The translations under genes and the position numbers were made by a program. Source: Schistocephalus solidus (taxonomy: Eukaryota; Platyhelminthes; Cestoda; Diphyllobothriidea; Diphyllobothriidae). Taken from it: a stretch of DNA of 64,000 nucleotides. The stretch is from assembly GCA_017591395.1 (NCBI GenBank), contig WEDG01000438.1:1-64000 (forward strand). The letters are read 5' to 3'. Every line of letters begins with the position of its first letter. Position 1 is the first letter of the stretch. This document shows positions 45,890-58,050 of the stretch, in pieces. Under the pieces are notes generated by a model. That model ran no database searches, was not told the DNA's origin, and saw nothing but the letters and a program-made list of their open reading frames with translations.

Positions 45890-46260
45890 TTAAGTTCTTT
45901 GGGAAAAAAACTTTATTGTGTAAATTTTCGAATCTGGTGCCTCAATTCGTCGTCAGACAAATGGGGGATGCACAGAAAACAGTAGACCTTAAATAATACG
46001 CAGTACCAGATTCTATGGTTGGCTAAAGTTTGAGCCAATAGACGTCCAGAGTCTTAAGTTATCCGGTCGATAGTGGCTGTTTTCGCCTCCACTTGACATT
46101 GAGAAATTTGTAATTGGCATCTAAATCGATATGCCTGTTAATGCATGCCTCGTCTGAGTGCATTGCCTCCAGGAATTCGCGGCCCTTCCTTGTTGGGCAG
46201 GTGACAACGATGTGGGTATCCTCCCATGCAAATAGGTGTCCTGTGTCCAGTGTAGGCATG
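45890..46260 (-). mobile_element. Penelope-like element family 2, truncated copy
   Basis: The minus-strand frame reads KGREFLEAMHSDEACINRHI, then DLDANYKFL, matching the GIY-YIG nuclease C-terminus (ESWHS...SINRHIDLPAAY) of the element at 26-27 kb. Different enough to be another family. The 3' tail carries a hammerhead-like CTGACGACGAATTG...ATTCGAAAA. Confidence 0.7.
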
Positions 46261-46342
46261 ACTACCTGAGATTAGGTGTCTCATCTCCTCACCGCTAACT
46301 GATTTTCATGTAAACTGGTGGATAGAGATTTTCCGGTTTGGC

Positions 46343-46606
46343 ATGCGTTAACAGGCATATCGATTTAGATGCCAATTACAAAATTCTCAAGGACAAGGGG
46401 AGGCGAAAACTGCCACTATCGACAGGATAACTTAAAACTCTGGACGTCTATTGACTCAAACTTTAGCAAACCATAGAATCTTGTGGTAGGCATTATTTAA
46501 GGTTAACTGTTTTCTGTACATCTCCCATTTATCTGACGACGAACTGGGGCATTAGATTCGAGATTTACACAATAAAGTTATTTTGTTCCCAAAGAACTCA
46601 ACCTAC
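46343..46606 (+). mobile_element. Penelope-like element family 2, inverted partner copy
   Basis: Matches the reverse complement of about 45890-46145. Starts with the codons for NRHIDLDANYKIL (GCATATCGATTTAGATGCC) and continues into the same non-coding tail with CTGACGACGAACTGGGGC and ACACAATAAAG. The hammerhead-like GAAA is GAGA here. Confidence 0.7.
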
Positions 46607-46659
46607 TTTAATAAAATTTCTTGGGATGCCGATATTTCAATATATATAATAAACAGAGG

Positions 46660-46925
46660 AGCATTAACAACCTGGACAAGGGAGAAATGAATGTCAATTT
46701 CCAGCTAATTAGGCATCATCAGTTAGCCATACACAACCCCCTGTGATGCACCACCCGAGGCTTGAACGCGTGACCTGTTGATTAGAGCGTTAGAATTCTT
46801 CACCGGTAATACATTCTGCCTATAACACTAGCCGCTGTGGGGCTGCTGGCGGAGCTCAGTAGGGCCAAGAGCCCCAAGGCAGAACGGGAAGAGTGAGCCC
46901 CGTAACCGATCGGAATGCCCATCTA
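46660..46925 (-). repeat. tRNA-derived SINE-like sequence (families B and E)
   Basis: On the minus strand, TATAATGGTAGATGGGCATT, a GC-rich block, then ACGCGTTCAAGCCTCGGG (B-box-like GTTCAAGCC) and CATCACAGGGGG lead into CTAACTGATGATGCCTAAT. This last part matches the copy at 61118-61290. A tRNA-derived SINE read on the minus strand fits. Confidence 0.5.
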
Positions 46926-46929
46926 CCAT

Positions 46930-48590
46930 TATAGGCTTATATATTAACTAAACTAGCTTTGTGCACTTGAAAATCTTTTCAACCAACCTTATAAGTAACT
47001 GTTTTAACATTCATGCTGAGTCAAATCGAAAATGACACACATACAAGGTAACTTATGACACTGGATTTAAATTAACAAGGTCAAATATCTTGGTCTGGTT
47101 TAAAACTGCAGAAAGGACGATGCGGGGAAAGGATGCTTTTGTGAACAAAAGAACGACAAGCTCAAGGCAGCAGGACGGAAACAGTTTGCTTTTGTACCTT
47201 AAGAAATCAGTCGAAACAGTTTCCTTATTTAATAAAACGTTCTGAATTTTAGGGTCCACAATACCGATGCCATGACTAGTGCCAACATTCCTAAGTCACC
47301 ATTAAACAGGCTCTCTTTAGGGGGTTCCTGTACAGCGGAGTCTTCAAGAAATCAAATGAACATTGTTTCGCTACCCAAAGCGTTAGTTAGGCCTGTTAGA
47401 CTAAATTTTCACAATTGCGGCATGCGGCCAACAAACGTAGCGGCATTTCGGTACATATATTGAAGGAGCGGAACCACTTGGCTAACTCTTGTGTTAGGGT
47501 GTCCGAATGTTCCAATTTTAGCTGACGTTGAATGGATGCACAGATTGCCGGGTTGCACATTGGATCGTTTTTTTCCACCTTAGATATGCAGTGTGAAACC
47601 AAACCCATGGTTGTCGCAGTTTGGGCCCTCCATTACTGAAGCTGAAATTTTCTCCAAATTAGTAGATCTAGAGCGAGGAAAAATTTGTCCCTTAAACAGG
47701 GGATGCAAGGAAATGCCGTAGCATAACTACGGAAAATCTGTCAGGTATCATTTCCTTTGATTGTGTGTCTCCTAGGATACACTTCTGTCTTACTTCCGAT
47801 TTCTCAACAAGTGACTGAAAATGGGCTTCTTTGCTAGCATTTTCGACCTTGTTTAGCACCTGACCTGGTGTGTTAACTGCCAAGCCACTCCTAGTCACAC
47901 GCGATTTTTTGACCTTCTGCGCGCTTGCACACAGTACCCCGTAGGCCGTAGAGATACCGTTAACGGGGATATTCATCGCACGGCTTTGTCAGAGGGACGT
48001 CACATGCAGTCGGCAACAGGCAGACTTTGCTGATCAGATGTCTGTTTCGGCATACGTTACTGGTGGCGATAGTACCGTCTTTCACGTGAAGGTCCGTGTC
48101 CTGACCAGATGCAGTCACCAATAAGGAGCAGGTTAAGGGGCACCAATCAGAATAAAGGCCAAACGCCTACGCCGCATGGAGATTGAAGGGCCCAGAACGG
48201 CCACGCGATTTTGCTCGTCCAGCCTCTCTGCACGCTTGTCTTCCCCACAAAGACAGAGAGCCAATAAGAAGCGGTGTAGGTTGTGTAATCCACATGTGAA
48301 CCTCACGGAGTAATACTCATGTTAATGATAGGTCTTCACACAAAAACCTGTCTCGCCGGCCGTTAGGCTCGTAACCCTCCTTTATTAGGAGCGCAGGGAA
48401 CCAGTTAGCAAGACCATCACGCCTGCCTTAATAAACATTCCCAGTCACCGAGTTCTTTGAAGAACTTGTTCGACACCAACCTTCCCACCTTCCTTCCACT
48501 CCATATTTTCAGCCAGCAATCTCCTGGTCTTTTTCGGTTTGACAAAAAAAAACAATGTGCGCAGCTGTCTCATCTTTCCATCTGTTTTAG
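46930..48590. other. No feature recognised; upstream intron or flank of the coiled-coil gene
   Basis: It ends in TTTCCATCTGTTTTAG, a good 3' splice site, so at least the last part is an intron of the next gene. No upstream exon could be identified. Confidence 0.5.
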
Positions 48591-50170
48591 TATGAAGTTG
48601 GCCTCTCGAGAGGCTACGGGTGCAGCGGCTACGCGAACCCCTCAGGAAACTATAATTTTTCAAGCACAACACCCTATGACATGTATGGTAAAGATTACAC
48701 CGCATCATCTTCCCTGAGCCGCTCCTATGGGGCTTCCAGACATGGGAGCGGCGCCCTGTCGGCCTTTACAACGCCTAAGAGCTATGGGCCATCAAGCAGT
48801 CGGACGAAACCAGGATACACCACTCCGAATCCTAATGTCGGCAAAGGAAGTGCTAGTTCGTCTCTGACTAACCGATATCTCCGTAGCGTCGGCAAGGACT
48901 CTGATGCATCCTCGCCCCGCACTAAGCCCAAGAGCGATGTCTCCGGCCCTGAATTTAAAGTAATGACTAACAGGGGTACCTGGACGGAAGATTCAGGCGC
49001 AGGTGAAGGTCGAACCTGGAGCATTTCGGCAACAACATCACAGAAGGTAGAGCGACTTCCCCCGAAGTCTCGTGTCCAAGACCGTGACAGCCAGACAATG
49101 GATGACATATTTCTGCCCTCCACCAAAGTTCCCGTGAAAACTCCCGAGACGCCGAAGCGGCTGAATATCGGTGGACGGTATATGCGACAGGCGAGTGAGA
49201 GTGGCGATCACATACCGGCTCGGAGTAGTTGGAGGGAGTCCGTCTATGGCATCGAATATAAGGAAAAGAAGGCAAATGCAGGCGCCTCCGCATCCGTTAC
49301 TGAGCCAAAGCTAACCGAGGCGGAACAACGGCGACGCGAGAGAGAAAAGCAAATGGAGATGGATAGACTGCGCCACCAAAGTTTGGAGGAAGAACGCGAA
49401 GAGCGACGTTTGCGCCAGATGCTGCGCAAGGCCACCTGGGAAAAAGACGAGAAGCGCATTCGTGAAGTGGACGAGGAGATCCAGCGCCTGAAGGAAGAGA
49501 AGGCCCGTCGTGAGGCCGAGGCAGCTAAGGAACAGGCTGCCGTCCAGCAGAGGCCGCATTTCATGAGACAGTCCTCCTTTCGACCATCCGATATGGCGGA
49601 ACAGGTACAGGATCCGATCAAAAAGGTCGCAGACTGGCAGAGACAGAATGCGCTTTCTAGCGTCAAGCCCTACAACCAACCTAGTCCTGCCGCTAGAAAA
49701 CCTCTACAACGAGAGGAAACCTTGAAACCTAGTAGCGAAACGATGCCAGTCAATAGCGTGTACACAGTCTCTCCTTATACCGACTTTGACGAATTCATGA
49801 GGGCACAGCTGCGGCCGAAATATGCATTGCCGGCCAATACTCCGGGAGCAAAATCAAGTTATGAGTGGACTTACGGTAAATATCTTGATGTGGACGTGCC
49901 GGAGGAGGAGGAGGTGGAGGGAGTCAGGGAGGGATGCATGTCGATTGTGTATAAAACGAAGAAGCCAAGGAACTGTTTGATGAGATGCCCACAGAATTGC
50001 AGAACCTAGTAGTGCGGGCCCAGAATCGACCCCTTCGATTTGCTGCAGTCATGGAACTCTGTAGCAAGGAGAAATCTGTACAGACACTCAATAAAGAGGA
50101 GGAACAGAAATTCCAGGGATATAAGACAGCTGCGGATCTACTGCACCAACTTGGAACTGATTTGTCAAAG
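48591..50170 (+). CDS. Large exon of an unrecognised Ser-rich coiled-coil protein (partial, one frameshift)
   Basis: The acceptor at 48589-48590 opens a frame YEVGLSRGYGCSGYANPSGN that runs into the ATG at 48681, so that ATG need not be the start. From 48681 the protein has a Ser/Gly/Tyr-rich basic part (residues 1-130), a linker, then a highly charged helix at about residues 211-290 (LTEAEQRRREREKQ to RREAEAAKEQ) that should form a coiled coil. SSYEWTYGKYLDVDV and an acidic run follow. The frame breaks near 49951-49954 (AAA run): one more A joins it to NEEAKELFDEMPTELQNLVV and CSKEKSVQTLNKEEEQKFQG. The donor is GTTAGT after 50170, phase 0. Upstream and downstream exons were not found. A cytoskeletal role is a guess from composition only. 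Confidence 0.75.
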
Positions 50171-51420
50171 GTTAGTACAAATTCAAATGCCGCTTTGCCT
50201 GCTTATTTTTCCAGTTCCTTCTCTAACCTAAGCGACAGAAAAAAATTGCTAAATACGAACATGTGGGTAACATTCACTTTAAAAGGCTCCCAAAATATGA
50301 CTCAAACGTGGCATTTGTCCCTACGAAACTATCAATAAACTTACATAAATAAATAAGTGACCTTTTTCGAGGCAGGCTTTTCTGTAAGATCCTGATTTCG
50401 CTACGCGTGTTTAGCTCTAGAACACGCCTTTGAGTATCACTTATCCGCTTCGTTGCTGGTATAAGAGTGCACCATACTGCACTTACAACCAACTGCGTAT
50501 TGCTCTGCACATTAAAAATGGGGCCAAATAATTTTTAGGGGTTGAAGTTTGCAGGTGATATCTGATTTACAAATAGCTTCAATGTTCACCTTTGTGTCTC
50601 TCGGTTTTTACTTTCAGACAGAATTTTATCCATTTTTCTTTACCATTCTTCATACTAATAATATAGTCTGGCCTTAAATAGTTAATTTTTTGAACGCCTC
50701 CAACGTCTCTAAGCCTCCCAAAATTATTTTTCATGAGGTAACAGCCTTTTCTCTTGAAAAAGTTTGTGTCCACGAAACCAGGATTTGTACAAAATCACCA
50801 TTTACCCCCAAGAGGTGATATTCACTCATTAACATTTTGAGGAGACTCTATTTGACCCAGAATGTGCCTGTGGACGCTTAGTGAAGCGTTCTAGTTTTAA
50901 ACACTCGATGCCATATTATGCAACGCCATGTCTGCCTTTCCAAGTCTTCTTTTCTACAGGTAGTTTTTAATTCCAATCCGCTTGCAGGACATCCACCTTT
51001 TTACGATCATTTTTGGTAAGGCACGGGAATACGACCCACGCATAATACAGGTGGCCTTGAGCCAAATTCCCGGGAGATTGGGCTTAGAGTTAAGGGCAAG
51101 ACTCGTGAATAGACACTCTTGTCGGAATAAGGGGATCGACAACACGAAGGTCTAAAAATCAGAAGTCGGGGAAGGCATATTGGGTTAGACCAGCTTTTAC
51201 TAAGAAAAAAAGCGTACAAGTGGCTCTGCAAGCAGTCATCAGGCGAGCATCTTCGCAAGCCACAGCAGCCGTATTTACTGTTCGTCCAGACGCGAAGTGT
51301 GGACGGTTACGATGAAAAGATTAATGAGAGAAATATCGATCCGCGTCACGATGTCGCAACTCGGAGATAGAGTCACGCGCGTGGGCAGAGGTTGTCACAA
51401 TGTTAAGTAGGCGCTCACCG
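50171..51420. other. Presumed intron of the coiled-coil gene, no other feature
   Basis: Begins GTTAGT. AT-rich, with several small open frames on the minus strand and no motif. Confidence 0.5.
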
Positions 51421-51424
51421 AACG

Positions 51425-51500
51425 TTTACAGAACTCACTCGTCCCGTTGTGCCTCGGGGCTCACTCTCGAGCCCCGACAACAGCCGCACGGCGGCTAATG
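51425..51500 (+). repeat. Repeat family E fragment with a perfect hairpin
   Basis: TCGGGGCTC at 51454-51462 pairs exactly with GAGCCCCGA at 51469-51477 around a 6-nt loop. The surrounding GTTGTGCCTCGG...CAGCCGCACGGCGGCTAATG...TATAGGC resembles the reverse complement of the GC-rich part at 46815-46925. Confidence 0.5.
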
Positions 51501-51599
51501 GTATAGGCCGAGGTTGTCACGCACGCGTACACAAGGCTTAGCAGGCGAAGGCAAGATGTGTCAGCGGTGTCGACCATGAGAATTGACTGTCACACTCCC

Positions 51600-51910
51600 T
51601 AGTCTGGGGATTGGAGAAATTGCCACGACATAAGGGTTAGTGTCAAGTTTAGAGTTAGGGTCGACGTTTGGACTGGAGTTGGGCTAAGGTAATGCTTTGG
51701 GTGAGGATTTGCTAATCCTTCTCTTTCCTGGAATTTTGCGCAAGCCCGCTTGTATTGTCGGAGAGGGGTGGGTTCCTTATCCCCCATCTTACCGGGTTAA
51801 GGCCAGGGCTAATGTTTATGGTTATGATTAAGTCACGGCAAGAGGTACCTTTCCTGGAATTTTGCGCGAAGCTACCTGCATTATTGCTGGCGCGGAGGGG
51901 AGCGGCGATC
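51600..51910 (+). repeat. TTAGGG-like stretch and a 126-bp tandem duplication
   Basis: 51630-51700 has repeated GGGTTAGTG, GAGTTAGGGTC and GTTGGGCTAAGG. TTTCCTGGAATTTTGCGC occurs at 51724 and 51850, followed each time by similar sequence, giving a diverged duplication with a period of 126 bp. Confidence 0.55.
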
Positions 51911-53400
51911 ATATTCCCATATCTTACGTTAATGTTACCTCGGCTGTCCTCCGTCATAAAAATTAATTCATCGAAATCCATGCAGCTTTTCCTGCCCCGT
52001 CCGCACAATATCGTGGCCGCCGGGGCAAAATATATAGTCAGTCGATGTTAGACCAGTTGTCCAGTTGCATGATGCATTGACAACTGTTTCCAGGTCGTAA
52101 GCTACTGCCAAAATCGGCTTCATTTAGTTAACAATAGTGGCTTTGTTCAGTCACTCAGAACACTTGGGAGGCCGTTTGAGTCTTTAAGAAGGGCACTGCC
52201 GGGTAACTTGCACAGCTGAAGAGGGCTAGTTTTCATAATTTATAGTCAACAATTCAATACATCGGTAGTTCGATACCACCTCCAAAAATGCTTCTTCTGG
52301 CATTATGCTTTCTTAATTTTTGCTCACCTGCCTTAAGAACATGTCATAGCCCATCGAAATGCAGTGCGGTATTCAATGGTTCTCTTGTCATTACGTCATC
52401 ATTCATTCATTGTTTTTCCGGTCAAAGCCTGATCCACTATAGGTAAGGAAAACAATACGTTTTATTCGAACCCCTTCCTCCCTCAAGGTTCCGGTGGCTA
52501 GTTGTCTTAGCAGAGAAGTATTAGTTCAAAATGTGGACTTTTTGTACGTCTTGAAAAATGCAACAAGTTTCTTTGTTTAGGCTTACACCATGGGAAATTT
52601 TTAAATGCTGCTTTCTTCGAAAGACATTAAAAAAGAAAATGCTCCCAGCCAAATGGCAAAATACTAAATATTTCCCCGAAATAACATGCTGACTGGCGGC
52701 TGTGTAATTGCCAGCTAGAAGCCTAACATTTAAAGTCATTGCATAGTCTTATTTCTTGGTTGGCAGGAACCGGGGAAGTTTAAATATCAATCTGCTATCT
52801 GAGCGGTTTTATCACCTTGCCCACAAGTGCTCACCACACACAAACCGACTTCACACTCTCCCTTTATTTTGCTTCTGTGCACGTTTTAAACTTAAAGATC
52901 GTTCGGCTATCCACTGAGCCATTTGGAAAGTAAATATTTCTTTCTGTTCTAGTTAATTTCGTCGTAAAATAATGCGCGAACGAGACAAATTTTTAGTAAC
53001 AGAATTTTGTAGGCTTGCTCCGAAAGTTGATTTAAATAGTTGAATGGAAATCCATCAGCTACTGCGGCATAACCACATAGTATTTACACGCTGCGAAAAG
53101 GCAGCCAGAAATATACAAATACTGCATTAGTTACCATACTGGAATCAAAATGGCTAGCTTAATACTGAAACACTTATGATGTTCCAATCTTGTGCCACTG
53201 CACGAGGCAGCTGTATTGGATCTCTCCGCTTTGTTAGCATATTTTATGGTATAAAAAGTCCAGTTTGAATGCTTTGCTTTCTAATTTCCTAGTAAATTAA
53301 TGCGCTCACTACGAGCAAATCCTTCGGAGCTAATAACATTACGTTAATTCCTCAGGAAATCTAAAAGGACAGCATTGAAAGTAAAGTCTACGTACAATAA
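51911..53400. other. No feature recognised
   Basis: AT-rich, no exon or repeat that I could support. Confidence 0.5.
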
Positions 53401-53404
53401 ATCA

Positions 53405-53535
53405 CAACTGGGAGCGCTGAGGTACCCACTGGTGAGCCGAGAGCATTGAAACTGTGTCATTCCGCATCACAAGATCGGTGAAGCGCGCACTTCCGGGTCA
53501 CTAGCTAGTACCTGTGCCGTCAGTACGGTAAATCA
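53405..53535 (+). repeat. Dispersed repeat family A, copy 3
   Basis: Shares GCGCTGAGGTACCCACTGGTGA, GATCGGTGAAGCGC and TCACTAGCTAGTACCTGTG with copies at 17.7 and 25.2 kb. Confidence 0.75.
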
Positions 53536-53975
53536 TTAAGTATTTAAATATTTCTTTGGCGTAGAGTGGGAATGGTGTCGTTTGATTAAGATTTTTGTGT
53601 AAGTTTACAAGCTACAAACTAACTTCCGCGAATTTCACAGAAGTCTTGATTAAAATGCGGCAGTAATTTGGCCATTCTCTGATGACCTCCCCCTGCATCC
53701 CCGTGCCATCGCTGTTATTAACTATCCAGTCTGCACTTTTCATTAGGACAGAGCGAACTTTCACGGCCTATGCGCAAATGGATAAAAGTACAGGCACGAA
53801 GTTTTGAAACGGTGAAGTGTAGAAGGTCGCAGGTCGAACGACATTCGGGACACAAGGAGTGAATGAGCCCTTTAAATGTCTAGTATGCGAGGTAACCCTC
53901 ACTTGAATGACTAAAGGTCTAGAAAGTGGGGATAGGTGTATGAGGTGCTACCCTTTATGAACAATCCAAGCTCTT

Positions 53976-54005
53976 TCTGAAGAAGAAGAAGAAGAAGAAG
54001 AAGAA
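53976..54005. repeat. (GAA)n microsatellite
   Basis: Eight or nine GAA units. A short G11 run lies at 54425-54435. Confidence 0.9.
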
Positions 54006-54009
54006 CGAT

Positions 54010-56020
54010 AAGACACGCGAAGTTTCCACGCCGAGGTGGTCTGACAGTTTCCATGTGACCAGTAAGGTCCTAGAGGTATATGAAGAAGTAAAAAGTTGGG
54101 GTCTTGCGTCCCAAAAATCTGAAGTCTGTTAAGCCAAGGTTTGGTTGCAAATGATCCTATTAAGCATGAGGACTCCCAATTTTCAGCCTGCCTTTTCTGC
54201 CAAATTCCATTTTACTCAGTTCGCCTATTAAGGAAGGTGTTAATCATCCCTTCAATTTGTCAGGTACTGTTATAGAGTTTGCTTCCACTTACAGGTTACA
54301 CATAAAAATATGTGTAACCCAAAATGAACATAAAGTTGAAATTTGGACAGGATCAGTGTTTTTAATTCAGAACAAATGGAAGAGCTATGAATGATTCAGA
54401 TGATGAGCAGCACTTCTTAACTTGGGGGGGGGGGAGGGTTATTAGGAGGCATGTCGGCTTGCAAAAAGATTTTGTTCTTCCTCTTCTCTTTTACTTGTCT
54501 GTAAGATCGTGTTTATTTCAAAAAATCACAATACATAGTTAACGCCTAAAACAACTGACTTATCCCGTTCTCACTGACGTTGCATCATGATCCACAACAT
54601 AACTGCCTGATGTTGGAATTCTGCCTCCATATGCCTGTTCAATCTAGGGTTTAAGCAATTTGCGCTGCCATTCCGAAGGCCCAGCCTGGAATATTTAAGG
54701 CTGCATGCTTTCAGTTCAGCCGGTTAGAAAGCCGTAGAGCCATATTTGAGCTCTTGGCGAGGTCAAATTCTCCCAAATATGGGAACTTTATTCTATTAAC
54801 ATTCCAAATGCGGGGATAAAACTTGTTCTTAACGTCCGCTCAGTTTAACAGGAAAATAAAATCTAGCTACTCCTCTACAACCAGTACCTATTTTATTCTT
54901 TGAAAGTTATACATAGGGAAGGAACTAGAGGACTTCTGTCCTATACGTTAAAGAACTCTTTGGGCATCAGCAGACTGAAGCTTAAAAAATCTTCTCAGAC
55001 AGCCCATGGAGCAAAAAGCTAGTCCAAATCGACCGTCAAATTGTTTTTCTTAGCGAAATTGAGTAGATGGAATGTCTATAAGATAAGATATGACTAATTG
55101 TAGTCCTTAGGAAATTCAACCCACTCAAAACTAAACACGTCAAGTTACCGCGCAAGAGCGGTTTCGTTTTGAGAGTGCTTCAACTCGCGTCGCAACTTTT
55201 TAACCAATAATTTACTTCCGATTAGTTGTTCGAGTGGTACAGAAAACTTTTTAGCCAAGTGGTTGAATTACCCTTTCCGTAAAACTTTTAAAATCACCGG
55301 CGATCTAGCGTCCTTTCTTGGTGAAGCATGATTGTGACTATAAGGCAGAAAAATTGATTGGTGTCAAAACGAAAGAAATAAGTGTAGTCATGCGAAAAAT
55401 GGGGTATCAAAACTGAGCTAGTCTCTATGATAGTTTTCTCTGTTGTACTTAAAATTACTCTGCGAGCAAGCAGTTGCTGAATGATACAAGTAGAGCAGTA
55501 AAATGAATCCTATGGTTTGTGCTGTTTTGCTATAGGGGATAAACTAGCATAATATCAGATGACTAAGTATAACGTTCGGTATCTCGGTTGAGCCCTCCCA
55601 CATTATCTTGGGTGCGCAAACTTGAAAATGCCTTTTCTCGATGAATGTCATGTGAGAGACTTAAATATCATATAAGTATAGATGGTGCTCAAAACCTTGT
55701 CAACATATCCCATTCAAGTAAAAAATGCCGCTTTGTCTTTAATTCAATTTCGTGCACTGGCTAGGAGGACATTAATTTTTAATGGCGCACCCCGTGGCAG
55801 AACAGGAAAGAATATTGCTTAGGGTATGAGATTTGATAAATCACATATAATTCGTATAATAATCCATATACAACCCGTATAATATATGAAATCAAGTAAA
55901 GTTCTTAATTCTTAATCAAAATTAAGGTTTCATACAAGCAATTCTAGTATAAACTTAGTTCATATCAATGGTGTTTAGGAAGCGTCCAAATTTCAAACCC
56001 TTTTAGGCACTATGATTGCT
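54010..56020. other. No feature recognised
   Basis: AT-rich, no exon or repeat that I could support. Confidence 0.5.
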
Positions 56021-56022
56021 TA

Positions 56023-56918
<896 letters not shown>

Positions 56919-57015
56919 AGAAAAGAAGAACCCCAGGTGTTGAAATGGAAGGAGAAAATATAGCGATCTCTCGAGCGCATTATCGGAGATAGAGCATGGG
57001 GGGAAACTTCATGGT

Positions 57016-57240
57016 TTAAAAAGGTCTTTCGTGCTCACTTGCGATAGGTCTAGCCACCTCGTTTCTCATTGGTCCTCCCCTCGTGCGCCAATGGTGCTTG
57101 ACGGCCTCATAGGGCAGTGGTAGGTGAATGCTGCGGTTGATAGAGTTGGCGTCTGACTGCCAAGCTTCGATGACGTCCCTCGCCAGTCTGTTTTCGGCTC
57201 GGCCGAGCACTTAAGCCCCGTCAAAATCGAACTGGTGGTG
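57016..57240 (-). mobile_element. Penelope-like element family 3, GIY-YIG fragment
   Basis: Minus-strand frame RLARDVIEAWQSDANSINRS and IHLPLPYEAVKHHW corresponds to the nuclease C-terminal block ESWHS...SINRHIDLPAAY. The Glu expected to be catalytic (EAW) is kept. Only about 220 bp remain, lying between two (AT)n tracts. Confidence 0.65.
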
Positions 57241-57271
57241 GTTTTCTAGACTATGCATAGAATATGCATAG

Positions 57272-57275
57272 ACAA

Positions 57276-57331
<56 letters not shown>

Positions 57332-57335
57332 TTGT
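57272..57335. repeat. (AT)n microsatellite with inverted flanks
   Basis: ACAATGAAT on the left and ATTCATTGT on the right make the whole 64-bp stretch an almost perfect palindrome. Confidence 0.9.
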
Positions 57336-57785
57336 TGCAAAAGGCCGACTTCAGATGCTGAGTATTTGCAGTTGCTGCGCGTTTCTGCAAGCCCAGTCTT
57401 ACCTTATTGAGTAGAATTTAGCTTAGTTTTAAAGAACTTAGAAAAACTTGTTCCACGGGCTTCCTGTACTTGAAATCATGTTGACTTCTCAACAAGCTTC
57501 TGTTCTGCGATGACACTAGCTTAGCACAAAAAGTTAATTTTTACATCGTTTGAAAGTGTAAAAATGTGCGCGAAAACAGTGGTCGTCTCTAACAATGTGA
57601 GATAACACCTACGGAGAGTAGTCATGGGAGAGAAAAAAGTTGGTAAAACTTCGAAAAGTCGACGTGGTTTTCGTTTTGGCCGAGATATTTGTTAATATAG
57701 TTTATTTGGTCATAATAATCATGCTAAAATGGTGACATTGCGTAGGGAAATCCAAAGAACATGAATATATCCCAAAATAATATGC
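57336..57785. other. No feature recognised
   Basis: AT-rich, no open frame or repeat of note. Confidence 0.5.
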
Positions 57786-57787
57786 TT

Positions 57788-58050
57788 ATTCAACCGTCGT
57801 GTTCGATGATGTCCTCCGTATGCTGTGGAGGGACGGTGACTTTCACTGGATTATAGTGAGATTTGACTTGCGAAGCATCTACCTCACTTTCTGTTCCACT
57901 CTCCCACCTCGACCCGGTGTCAAGTCAGAGTCAAGAAGACCGGAGATGGGAGAGGGCGCCGGCCCACACACTGTGGTCCTACTGCGAGCAAGAACACTAC
58001 AACAGAAGAGAGGGGCGGCTCGGATCCCAACTGAGTGGGAGTGCCAGTGT
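57788..58050. repeat. Family D repeat, diverged copy
   Basis: Starts CAACCGTCGTGTTCGATGAT and keeps AGGGACGGTGACTT, AGCATCTACCTCACT, GACCCGGTGTCAAG and GTCAAGAAGACCGGAG in family order. It ends where the inverted-repeat element begins. Confidence 0.65.

Noticed and set aside
49244..49679. Minus-strand open frames of 120-140 codons
   Set aside because: Antisense to the coiled-coil exon. Low-complexity Ser/Arg composition mirrors the charged helix.
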